From assembly GCF_938045535.1 (NCBI RefSeq), contig NZ_CALIMQ010000065.1, positions 1 through 5,335 on the forward strand: a DNA stretch of 5,335 nt, in the 5' to 3' direction. Below, piece after piece: positions 1-5,067 of this stretch; within the stretch, counting starts at the first letter, position 1; every line of letters begins with the position of its first letter. The DNA is from an uncultured Campylobacter sp. GTDB taxonomy: Bacteria > Campylobacterota > Campylobacteria > Campylobacterales > Campylobacteraceae. A model generated the notes under the pieces. It was not told the origin of the DNA. It ran no database searches and saw only the letters and a program-made list of their open reading frames with translations. Position numbers and translations under genes: made by a program.

Positions 1-1698
1 GAATCTTTCGCGCTGGCTAAGGAGCTGCGAAAGGCGCCAAAGCTCATCGCCGAGGAGCTTGCGGCTAAATTTAAAGATAGCGAAATTCTAAGTGCTACGG
101 CGGTGAACGGCTATCTAAATTTTCATCTAAAGCCCGCCGTGTTGGGCGCACTTGCTGAAAACGCCCTTAGACTGGGCGGCGATTTTGCGAAAAATGATGC
201 CGAGCTCGGACGCGGAATTTTACCGGCTTCGGAAAGGATTTGCGCGAGTGAGCCTGCTAGCAAAGGTTACGCTGCAAATCTAGCTGCGAGCGGTAATGAC
301 GCCGCCAAATCGCGAAATTCCGCCGCTAGGCAAAATTTTATTTCGCAGAATTCCGAGGAGGCGTCAAATTCCCTCGTAGCGTCAAATTGCGATGAGGCGC
401 GGAATTCCGCCGTTATGCCGCAAAAAATTCTGCTTGAATATATCAGCGCCAATCCGACCGGTCCGCTTCATATCGGGCACGTGCGTGGCGCCGTTTACGG
501 CGATACGTTCGCGCGCATCGGAGGCTATCTGGGGCACCGCGTCGATACCGAGTACTACATCAACGACGCGGGCAATCAGATCGAGCTTTTGGGCACTTCG
601 ATCGCGCTTCGTGCACGCGAGCTCGCGGGCGAGGACGTGAGCTATCCAGAGAAATACTATCGCGGCGAGTATATCGATGAGATCATCCCTCTTGCGCGCG
701 CCCAATTCGGCGATGAAATTTTCCGCGACGAATCGCGCGTTTTGATCCTTGCGGAGTTTGCTAAGGACGAAGTGCTAAAGATCATCCAAAAAGATCTCGC
801 AGACGCGGGCATTCATATCCAAAACTGGGCTAGCGAAAAGAGCCTATACGGCGAGCTTGAGCCTACGATTAGGAAGCTCGAGCGCAGCGGCAAGATGTAT
901 GAGCAGGAGGGCAAAATTTGGATCCGTTCATCGCAGCTCGGCGACGAAAAGGATCGCGTCGTCATCCGCGAGGATGCGCGTCCGACCTATCTTGCGGGCG
1001 ACATCGTCTATCACAACAACAAATTTGAGCGCGGATATGAGCGCTGCATCAACATCTGGGGCGCCGATCACCACGGCTACATCGCGCGTCTAAAGGCCGC
1101 CGTGCATTTTCTGGGCTACGACGAAAGCAGGCTCGAGATCATCCTAATGCAGATGGTAAATTTGCTTAAAGACGGGCAGACCTACAAGATGAGCAAGCGC
1201 GCGGGCAACGCGATTTTGATGAGCGACGTGCTCGCCGCGATCGGCAGAGACGCTATGCGATTTATCTTCATCAGTAAAAAGGGCGAGACGCCGCTTGAGT
1301 TTGACGTGGACGAGCTCGCGCGCGAGGACAGCAGCAATCCGATCTTTTACATCAACTACGCTCACGCGCGGGTCAATCAAATTTTTACCAAAGCGGGCAA
1401 GCGCGAGACGGATGTCCTAGGCGCGGACTTCGGCACGCTAGATGAAGCGGGGCTCGGCCTAGCTTTTGCGGCGCTTGGTTTGAATGAAATTTTAAACGAC
1501 GCATTTAATTCGCGCGGCTTGCAGAAGCTGCCAGATTTTCTAAAGGCGCTCGCAGCGGACTTTCACAAATACTATAACGAAAACCGCGTCGTAGGCAGCG
1601 AGAACGAGGATGCGAAGCTCAAGCTGTTCGCGCTCGTGGCGCTCAGTATCCGCACAGCGTTTGCTCTGATGGGTCTAAGCGCGAAAGAGAAGATGTAG
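1..1698 (+). CDS. argS: Arginyl-tRNA synthetase (class Ia), 5'-truncated by the window edge, with an interdomain insertion
   Basis: ArgS charges tRNA-Arg with arginine in the cytoplasm using ATP. The frame is open from base 1, so the gene begins upstream; the GTG at 103 is an internal valine, not a start. Compared with my memory of C. jejuni ArgS (about 530 residues), roughly 34 N-terminal residues are missing. In order: the end of the N-terminal tRNA-recognition domain (to about base 190), a low-complexity insert (about 193-420), the Rossmann catalytic domain with ANPTGPLHIGH (HIGH at 469-480), the KMSKR signature at 1186-1200 (KMSKS-type loop), and the C-terminal all-helical anticodon-binding domain with DSSNPIFYINYAHARV. 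It ends in TAG. The visible 565 codons plus the missing part give about 600 residues, some 70 more than C. jejuni, all explained by the insert. Catalytic motifs are intact, so the enzyme is probably active. Identification is near certain; the effect of the insert is unknown. Confidence 0.97.
   Translation, partial: ESFALAKELRKAPKLIAEELAAKFKDSEILSATAVNGYLNFHLKPAVLGALAENALRLGGDFAKNDAELGRGILPASERICASEPASKGYAANLAASGNDAAKSRNSAARQNFISQNSEEASNSLVASNCDEARNSAVMPQKILLEYISANPTGPLHIGHVRGAVYGDTFARIGGYLGHRVDTEYYINDAGNQIELLGTSIALRARELAGEDVSYPEKYYRGEYIDEIIPLARAQFGDEIFRDESRVLILAEFAKDEVLKIIQKDLADAGIHIQNWASEKSLYGELEPTIRKLERSGKMYEQEGKIWIRSSQLGDEKDRVVIREDARPTYLAGDIVYHNNKFERGYERCINIWGADHHGYIARLKAAVHFLGYDESRLEIILMQMVNLLKDGQTYKMSKRAGNAILMSDVLAAIGRDAMRFIFISKKGETPLEFDVDELAREDSSNPIFYINYAHARVNQIFTKAGKRETDVLGADFGTLDEAGLGLAFAALGLNEILNDAFNSRGLQKLPDFLKALAADFHKYYNENRVVGSENEDAKLKLFALVALSIRTAFALMGLSAKEKM
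277..414 (+). repeat. 18-bp minisatellite coding for hexapeptides inside argS
   Basis: Eight AAT (Asn) codons start at 277, 295, 316, 334, 349, 367, 385 and 403. The spacings are 18, 21, 18, 15, 18, 18 and 18 bp, always whole codons. The encoded units follow the pattern (S/R/Q)-N-(S/C)-x-x-A, for example QNSEEA, SNSLVA, SNCDEA and RNSAVM. The last six units each carry an AATT core, often within AAATTC or GAATTC, flanked by GCG or CCG. The array sits in the linker between the N-terminal and catalytic domains, where C. jejuni ArgS (from memory) has only about six residues. The Ser, Asn and Ala content suggests a flexible, solvent-exposed linker. The slips by exactly one codon suggest expansion by replication slippage under selection to keep the frame. 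Confidence 0.75.
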
Positions 1699-1713
1699 CC
1701 GCATAGGCTACAT
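1693..1713 (+). other. Hairpin overlapping the argS stop codon
   Basis: ATGTAGCC (1693-1700) and GGCTACAT (1706-1713) are perfect 8-bp inverted arms around the 5-nt loop GCATA. The left arm contains the last Met codon and the TAG stop. No T tract follows (TCGCGCC), so this is not a classical intrinsic terminator. It may protect the mRNA 3' end or assist the terminator-like stem at 1769-1801. Confidence 0.5.
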
Positions 1714-1768
1714 TCGCGCCGATAGCCTAAATCTCACGAACGAAATTTTATGATTTAAATACAAAGCG

Positions 1769-1816
1769 AAATTTTGCGGCGGGATTTCTGCCGCAAAATT
1801 TTATGTTTTGCTTTTT
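1769..1816 (+). terminator. Probable Rho-independent terminator of argS
   Basis: AAATTTTGCGGC (1769-1780) and GCCGCAAAATTT (1790-1801) form a perfect 12-bp stem with a 9-nt loop, followed by a T-rich stretch (TATGTTTTGCTTTTT, 1802-1816). It is the best terminator candidate after argS, about 70 bp past the stop. The arms are also copies of the 14-bp core repeated through this gap, so the hairpin may be a repeat palindrome that serves as a terminator only incidentally. Confidence 0.55.
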
Positions 1817-1869
1817 ACTTCTGGCTTTGCCGCAAAATTTTAGGGCGGAATTTGGGATGAAATTTTATC

Positions 1870-2070
1870 GCGAAATTTTACTTAAAATTTATAGCTATGA
1901 AATTTTAAAGATTGGCTCTAAATTTGCGGCTCGTAAAATTTCAATTTTAGAATTTTACGAGCGGTTTCGCGGTATTGCTGCAGCGCCTGGCGCGGTTCGT
2001 AAAATTTAAAATTTGGCTGCAAATTTACCGCTTGCAGAATTTTGAAATTTTAAAATTTTGCGGCGCGGAA
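1870..2070. repeat. Dispersed intergenic repeat, copy A (long form)
   Basis: The left 95 bp (1870-1964) aligns with 3299-3394 at roughly 75-80% identity by hand, with one single-base gap. The best shared block is TATGAAATTTTAA followed shortly by GCTCTAAATTT. The right end (2048-2070, TTTTAAAATTTTGCGGCGCG and three more bases) matches 3420-3442 at 22 of 23 positions. The middle is about 55 bp longer than in copy B and only partly alignable. It contains no protein-coding pattern, and I found no terminal inverted repeats or target duplication that would mark an insertion sequence. Confidence 0.7.
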
Positions 2071-2106
2071 GCTTTAAGTAAAATTTTAAAACAAGGCTTG
2101 AGGTAC

Positions 2107-2112
2107 TAAAAT
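2107..2112 (+). promoter_or_regulatory. Possible -10 box for the Sel1 gene
   Basis: TAAAAT preceded by GGTAC resembles the Campylobacter sigma-70 -10 element, which in this genus usually works without a conserved -35. It would give a leader of about 110 nt. Confidence is low because the same letters are part of the AAATTT-type repeats all around it. Confidence 0.25.
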
Positions 2113-2200
2113 TTTGCGCAGATCAAATTTCATGTGAGGGAATTTCATCCGCAAAATTTATTCGGACGGGATTTGCCTGCAAGACCGCCCCTTAAGCCCC

Positions 2201-2223
2201 GCGGCACATCGCCGCAAAAAGGA
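2201..2223 (+). promoter_or_regulatory. Hairpin followed directly by the ribosome binding site of the Sel1 gene
   Basis: GCGGC (2201-2205) and GCCGC (2211-2215) can pair around the loop ACATC. The next bases are the Shine-Dalgarno-like AAAAAGGA (2216-2223), five bases before the ATG at 2229. The site supports that start codon. The stem ends where the ribosome binding site begins, so it could keep the site exposed or affect ribosome loading; that role is inference. Confidence 0.5.
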
Positions 2224-2228
2224 TAGAT

Positions 2229-3011
2229 ATGAGAAAGATCATCGACATAACGGCGCTTTCTATCGCCGTTTGCGTCTTGGTTATGGTGCTTTTTTTGCCG
2301 TCGCCCGTTTTGTCGTTTAAATGCTACCGCGACGATGGCGTAAGCTGCGCGCAGCTAGGGCGCGACAAGCTCTCCCGCGAAGATTACGATGGCGCCAAGC
2401 TTGCTCTTGCCAAGGCTTGCGAGGCGGGTGAGAAAGATAGCTGCTTTGATTTGGGTGCCCTATACGACGGCGAGGGCAATGCGACGCAAGCGGGCGTATT
2501 TTATGCCGCAGCGTGCGATAAAAACGTCGCCGTAGCCTGCCACAAGCTAGGCAACCTATATCAGCGAGGGCGCCTGAGTAGGGACTTCGTTGCCGCCGCG
2601 CAGCGCTACGCTAGGGCCTGCGATTTGGGCTATGCCAAAAGCTGTCACAATGCGGGCGTGGTCTATTTCACGGGCGGTTTTGGGCTCGCGGCGGATCCTG
2701 CAAAGGCGGTGAGCTTTTTCGAGCGAGGCTGTGACGGCGGGCTAGCGGACAGCTGCTATAACGCCGGCGTTGCGTATGATAAGGGCCTAGGCGCGCCGCA
2801 GGATCGCGACAAGGCGGTAAAATTCTACACCAAATCCTGCGAGCTGGGCTACGGCGATGCCTGCAATAATTTAGGCTATTTGTATGTGAGCAAGGGGGAT
2901 CTGCGCGGATTTTCCAAGGGGCTTGGATGCGTCAAAAAGGGCTGCGACGCGGGCAATAAAAGATCCTGCCAGCTCTACGAATTCATGAAAGAGCAAATTT
3001 TAAAGAAGTAG
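2229..3011 (+). CDS. Exported cysteine-rich Sel1-repeat protein (Hcp-like)
   Basis: 260 residues. Residues 1-30 form an export signal: basic MRKI, a hydrophobic stretch to about residue 23, then a plausible cleavage site after PSPVLS. The rest is a row of Sel1-like (TPR-related) helical repeats with motifs such as ACHKLGNLY, SCHNAGVVY, SCYNAGVAY and ACNNLGYLY. Seven cysteine pairs spaced C-x7-C (32/40, 64/72, 96/104, 131/139, 168/176, 204/212, 239/247) recur every 32-37 residues. This is the disulfide pattern of Helicobacter cysteine-rich proteins (Hcp), where each pair staples one helical hairpin. Cys15 in the signal and Cys234 lie outside the pattern. Hcp proteins are periplasmic or secreted; some bind penicillin or are reported as weak beta-lactamases, and others act on host immune cells, but none of these activities can be read from this sequence. 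The signal could instead stay as an inner-membrane anchor. The ATG start is supported by AAAAAGGA. It stands alone, with large gaps on both sides. Confidence 0.9.
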   Translation: MRKIIDITALSIAVCVLVMVLFLPSPVLSFKCYRDDGVSCAQLGRDKLSREDYDGAKLALAKACEAGEKDSCFDLGALYDGEGNATQAGVFYAAACDKNVAVACHKLGNLYQRGRLSRDFVAAAQRYARACDLGYAKSCHNAGVVYFTGGFGLAADPAKAVSFFERGCDGGLADSCYNAGVAYDKGLGAPQDRDKAVKFYTKSCELGYGDACNNLGYLYVSKGDLRGFSKGLGCVKKGCDAGNKRSCQLYEFMKEQILKK

Positions 3012-3298
3012 GTGCTTGGTAGCCCGGTGCATGTTTCGGTTTATACTGCCTGCCGTGCGCGCCGTCTGTTTTGTATTGTTCGCCGTTCGTCGTATGGCGT
3101 CCGTCGTGCGCTGTCTGCCTTGCACTGCCTATCTACGCTACTCGTCACGCGGTATTGGTTTTTGCGATGGGCTTGCCTGCGATATTGCCGCGACGGGTTT
3201 GTGAGCTTTTGTAGCGCGCGCAATTTCGCCGCGATTTTGTGACATGCGAAATTCAGTAAGGCGCAATAGCCCATGCATGCGATTAGCTAAATTTAGCG
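3012..3298. other. Intergenic stretch with skewed T/G/C-rich composition and no convincing gene
   Basis: After the Sel1 stop there is no clear terminator. The plus strand is poor in A and full of TGCC, CCGT, CGTCGT and TGCCTGC words, quite unlike the AAATTT-rich DNA that follows. Open frames on both strands (for example 3012-3242 and 3016-3204 plus, 3041-3274 minus) translate to Arg/Cys-rich or His/Arg-rich strings with no ribosome binding site and no recognisable domain. CACTGCCTATC at 3123-3133 recurs exactly at 5172-5182 inside the 40-bp array, a weak hint of relationship. It may be decayed coding or repeat DNA; I cannot assign a role. Confidence 0.4.
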
Positions 3299-3442
3299 GC
3301 GGAGTTTTACTTGAAATTCTATAGATATGAAATTTTAAGGCTTAGCTCTAAATTTAGGGCTTGCAGAGTTTCAACTTTAAAATTTTGCGGATGGTGCTGC
3401 AAGCAAGGCAAAATTTAGATTTTAAAATTTTACGGCGCGGAA
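3299..3442. repeat. Dispersed intergenic repeat, copy B (short form)
   Basis: This is the second copy of the repeat at 1870-2070, in the same orientation. Its left part (3299-3394) and right end (3420-3442) match copy A, while the middle is about 55 bp shorter. It includes TAAAATTTTGCGG (3378-3390) and TAAAATTTTACGGC (3423-3436), near-copies of the 14-bp core. Both copies lie upstream of a plus-strand gene, copy A ending about 160 bp and copy B about 42 bp before the start codon, so they may lie in promoter or leader regions. Confidence 0.7.
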
Positions 3443-3473
3443 TTTAGCGCGGACGCAAAGCGCGAAGCTGTTT

Positions 3474-3487
3474 GAGGAGGCAAATTG
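3474..3487 (+). promoter_or_regulatory. Strong Shine-Dalgarno deciding a TTG start
   Basis: GAGGAGG (3474-3480) is followed by CAAA and then TTG (3485-3487). The nearby ATG at 3492 is out of frame, and the reading frame has no ATG near its beginning. The strong purine box therefore supports TTG as the start, although its 4-nt spacing is a little short. Confidence 0.65.
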
Positions 3488-3913
3488 GAATATGAAATCA
3501 CGGGCGAGGTTCGAAATCTCCGCGTCCACGCTGCAAGAGGAAATAGCAAAATTTGGGTATTTTTCGAGATAGACGGCGTGAAACTGCGCGGCGAGTTTAA
3601 CGATATCCCCGTAGAGGAGGGCGAGCCTGCGCGCGCGTATTTCATCCGCGGAGGATATGCGGGCAGCTACGTGATCACTCGAGTTCAGGTGGCACGCAAA
3701 CCAAGCCCTTTGCGCCGCAAGCTGGGGATCGCGACCGCCGTGTGTACGCTGGGTTTCGGCGCGGCGCTGTGGATTGTAGGCTTTGGGATTTTAAACGTCG
3801 GCGGGAGGGGCTCGCTAATTAATTTTGTCTGTGTTGCCGCCGCAGGATTTGGGGTGTTAAAAGAGGGCGCGGGCAATCTGAGAGCGTGGCTAAATCAACG
3901 CACGTCCGAGTAG
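3485..3913 (+). CDS. Unrecognised small membrane protein with a beta-rich N-terminal domain
   Basis: 142 residues, starting at TTG behind a strong GAGGAGG. I do not recognise the family. Residues 1-70 alternate hydrophobic and charged positions (YEITGEVRNLRV, KIWVFFEIDGVKLRGEF, YAGSYVITRVQVA) and read like a small beta-barrel or OB-like fold; this is judged by eye, not by a profile. A basic patch (RKPSPLRRK, 71-79) precedes two hydrophobic helices at about 81-103 and 110-127, and the tail is short and polar. By the positive-inside rule, the N-terminal domain should face the cytoplasm. There is no signal peptide, and the two cysteines (87 and 116) lie in the helices. The codon pattern and GC-rich third positions resemble the neighbouring genes, which supports a real gene. 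No operon partner is evident; the next gene is 141 bp away with its own likely promoter. Confidence 0.75.
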   Translation: MEYEITGEVRNLRVHAARGNSKIWVFFEIDGVKLRGEFNDIPVEEGEPARAYFIRGGYAGSYVITRVQVARKPSPLRRKLGIATAVCTLGFGAALWIVGFGILNVGGRGSLINFVCVAAAGFGVLKEGAGNLRAWLNQRTSE

Positions 3914-3918
3914 ATCGC

Positions 3919-3996
3919 CGCCGCGGCGTAAATTTCATAAATTTAATCCACCGAATAAAATTTACTCGCGCCGCCGTATCTTTGCGGCGTAAATTT
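3919..3996 (+). terminator. Cluster of overlapping hairpins after the small membrane protein gene
   Basis: CGCCGCGGCG (3919-3928) is a perfect 10-bp palindrome just after the stop. GCGGCGTAAATTT occurs twice as a direct repeat (3923-3935 and 3984-3996). The first copy can also pair imperfectly with AAATTTACTCGCGCC (3958-3972). CGCCGC (3969-3974) and GCGGCG (3984-3989) can form a 6-bp stem with a 9-nt loop followed by TAAATTTTGCT. These pairings partly exclude one another. The last stem is the best terminator candidate, but its T tract is weak. Confidence 0.4.
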
Positions 3997-4005
3997 TGCT
4001 AAAAT
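3992..4005 (+). promoter_or_regulatory. Probable sigma-70 promoter -10 region for the DUF3137 gene
   Basis: AATTTTGCTAAAAT ends in an extended -10 (TGCTAAAAT, hexamer TAAAAT at 4000-4005) with a T run just upstream, as in Campylobacter housekeeping promoters, which lack a fixed -35. Transcription would begin near 4012 and give a leader of about 43 nt before the start codon at 4055. Confidence 0.5.
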
Positions 4006-4040
4006 TCGCTCCAGGCGCGAAACCCGCTACGTAAATTTAG

Positions 4041-4057
4041 AAAAAGGTAAAATTTTG
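4041..4057 (+). promoter_or_regulatory. Ribosome binding site deciding a second TTG start
   Basis: AAAAAGG (4041-4047) is followed by seven bases and then TTG (4055-4057). The spacing is ideal, and no in-frame ATG lies near the start of the conserved hydrophobic region, so TTG is the most likely initiation codon. Confidence 0.65.
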
Positions 4058-5035
4058 AATATAAACGAAGCAATAGTTGCCACCGCCAAAAAGCAAAAAG
4101 AGTGCCGGCTAGCATTTGCAAAGTATCTGTTTTTAGGAATTTTATTTATAATAGCACTGCCCGTGGGCGGCGGATTTGCCGTATGGCATCTTTTTGAAAA
4201 TCGCCTTGCACCGCTATTTTTCATCATTATCTATATTCCGTTTTTTCTCGCCGCGCTAATGGCTAATGCAAGCCGAGTGATCGACGAGCTGGGAGATTAC
4301 AAGGCGTTTTATAAAGACGTTTTCGTCCGCGCCGCCATCCGCGAGGTTGGTCCAAATTTTAACTACGATCCGAATGCCGGCATCAGCCGTAAAGAATTTC
4401 GCAAAATCGGCATCTATTCGCCCGATGAGTTTCGCGCCGAAGATCAAATCAGCGGCATTTATAACGGCGTCAAATTTAGCCTCAGCGAAGCGATCGACAT
4501 CCCAAACGGCGCGACGCTGGAGCTAAGCGACTCGGCGGCACTAAATTTGCTATCCGCGATAATTTTTGCATGGGAGGCGATGAAGGATATGCAGGCCTTT
4601 AGCGGCTCGGTCTTGGTCTGCGAGTTTTACAAGAAATTTAGCGGTCAAACGATAGTGGCAAGCCGCACGTTAAATACTAAATTTATAGGCGAAAAAGAGC
4701 AGATGGACGACGTGTTTTTTAGTAAAGAATTTCGGGTCTTTGCGGACGATAAAGTAGAGGCGCGGTATCTTTTGACGCCCGCGTTTATGGAGCGTCTGCG
4801 AGAGCTAAAGGAAAAATTCGCGGGGAAAATGGGCGTGAGCGCGGCGTTTATGGACGACAAATTTTATCTATTTTTAAACGGAGCGAAAAACAAGTTTGAA
4901 ACGACGCTCTTTTCGCCGCCGCCTAGCCTCGAGGACGCCGCGGGGATCAAAAAGGAAATTTCAGAGCTTTTATCTATCATAGACGAGCTAAATTTAAACC
5001 CGGATTTAAGCGGGGCGGCAATTTTGGCTGATTAA
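4055..5035 (+). CDS. DUF3137-family membrane protein, function unknown
   Basis: 326 residues, starting at TTG behind AAAAAGG. A short charged N-terminus is followed by two transmembrane helices (about 24-47 and 51-70) and a large soluble domain, which by topology probably lies in the cytoplasm. The soluble part fits the DUF3137 pattern as I remember it: EDQISGIYNGVKFSLSEA (129-146), a hydrophobic strand with FSGQTIVASR (195-204), the diagnostic FRVFADDKVEARYLLTPAFMERL (226-248), DDKFYLFLNG (267-276), KFETTLF, and a closing amphipathic helix SELLSIIDELNLN (303-315). DUF3137 proteins are often found with LemA-type proteins, but no lemA lies in this window. No catalytic motif is visible and no enzyme role should be assumed. 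A promoter-like element at 4000-4005 suggests separate transcription. I am confident that it is a real gene, fairly confident of the family, and cannot state a function. Confidence 0.85.
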   Translation: MNINEAIVATAKKQKECRLAFAKYLFLGILFIIALPVGGGFAVWHLFENRLAPLFFIIIYIPFFLAALMANASRVIDELGDYKAFYKDVFVRAAIREVGPNFNYDPNAGISRKEFRKIGIYSPDEFRAEDQISGIYNGVKFSLSEAIDIPNGATLELSDSAALNLLSAIIFAWEAMKDMQAFSGSVLVCEFYKKFSGQTIVASRTLNTKFIGEKEQMDDVFFSKEFRVFADDKVEARYLLTPAFMERLRELKEKFAGKMGVSAAFMDDKFYLFLNGAKNKFETTLFSPPPSLEDAAGIKKEISELLSIIDELNLNPDLSGAAILAD

Positions 5036-5050
5036 CGCGCGACGCTATTT

Positions 5051-5067
5051 GGCGGATAAAATCCGCT
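5051..5067 (+). terminator. Weak terminator-like hairpin after the DUF3137 gene
   Basis: GCGGAT (5052-5057) and ATCCGC (5061-5066) pair perfectly around an AAA loop, with a possible G-T pair at the base. The following TTGTGTTG is only partly T-rich. The position, 16 bp after the stop codon, fits a terminator, but the short stem and poor T tract keep confidence low. Confidence 0.4.

Larger units (their letters stand above)
1743..2159. repeat. Intergenic DNA densely packed with AAATTT/GAATTT palindromic cores
   Basis: This is most of the 530-bp gap between argS and the Sel1 gene. Counting by eye between 1741 and 2160, AAATTT occurs 19 times and GAATTT four times. The neighbouring Sel1 gene (783 bp) has about three RAATTY sites. 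A 14-bp core, GCCGCAAAATTTTA, is present exactly at 1790-1803 and 1829-1842 and inverted at 2051-2064. Shorter or one-base-different versions occur at 1769-1780, 2107-2120 and 2149-2159. An open frame at 1803-2009 consists of these repeats and I do not regard it as a gene. No RNA gene or mobile-element gene is visible. Confidence 0.7.

Noticed and set aside
15..15. Lipoprotein signal at Cys15 of the Sel1 protein (near base 2271)
   Set aside because: The residues before the cysteine (IAV) are a poor lipobox, and the hydrophobic stretch continues past it, favouring ordinary signal peptidase cleavage near residue 29 or an uncleaved anchor. Coordinates in this entry are the residue number.
193..420. 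The argS insert as a frameshift or a disrupted gene
   Set aside because: The frame stays open, repeat slips are whole codons, and the HIGH and KMSKR motifs and C-terminal domain follow intact in the same frame.
382..705. Minus-strand frames of 60-110 codons opposite argS and the other genes
   Set aside because: They are antisense shadows of GC-rich coding sequence with no ribosome binding sites or recognisable motifs.
103..1698. An argS start codon at the GTG at 103
   Set aside because: The frame continues upstream to base 1 with residues (SFALAKELRKAPKLIA) that match the ArgS N-terminal domain, so 103 is an internal valine.
1803..2009. Possible 68-residue protein between argS and the Sel1 gene
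   Set aside because: It is made of the AAATTT repeats, has no ribosome binding site, and begins in the T-rich tail of the likely terminator.
3012..3242. Overlapping small frames after the Sel1 gene, on both strands
   Set aside because: They lack ATG starts with ribosome binding sites, overlap each other in several frames, and have Arg/Cys-rich composition with no domain-like pattern.
1870..3442. Insertion sequences or a composite transposon formed by the two repeat copies
   Set aside because: No transposase frame, terminal inverted repeats or target-site duplication is visible, and the copies flank an ordinary Sel1 gene in direct orientation with quite diverged sequence.
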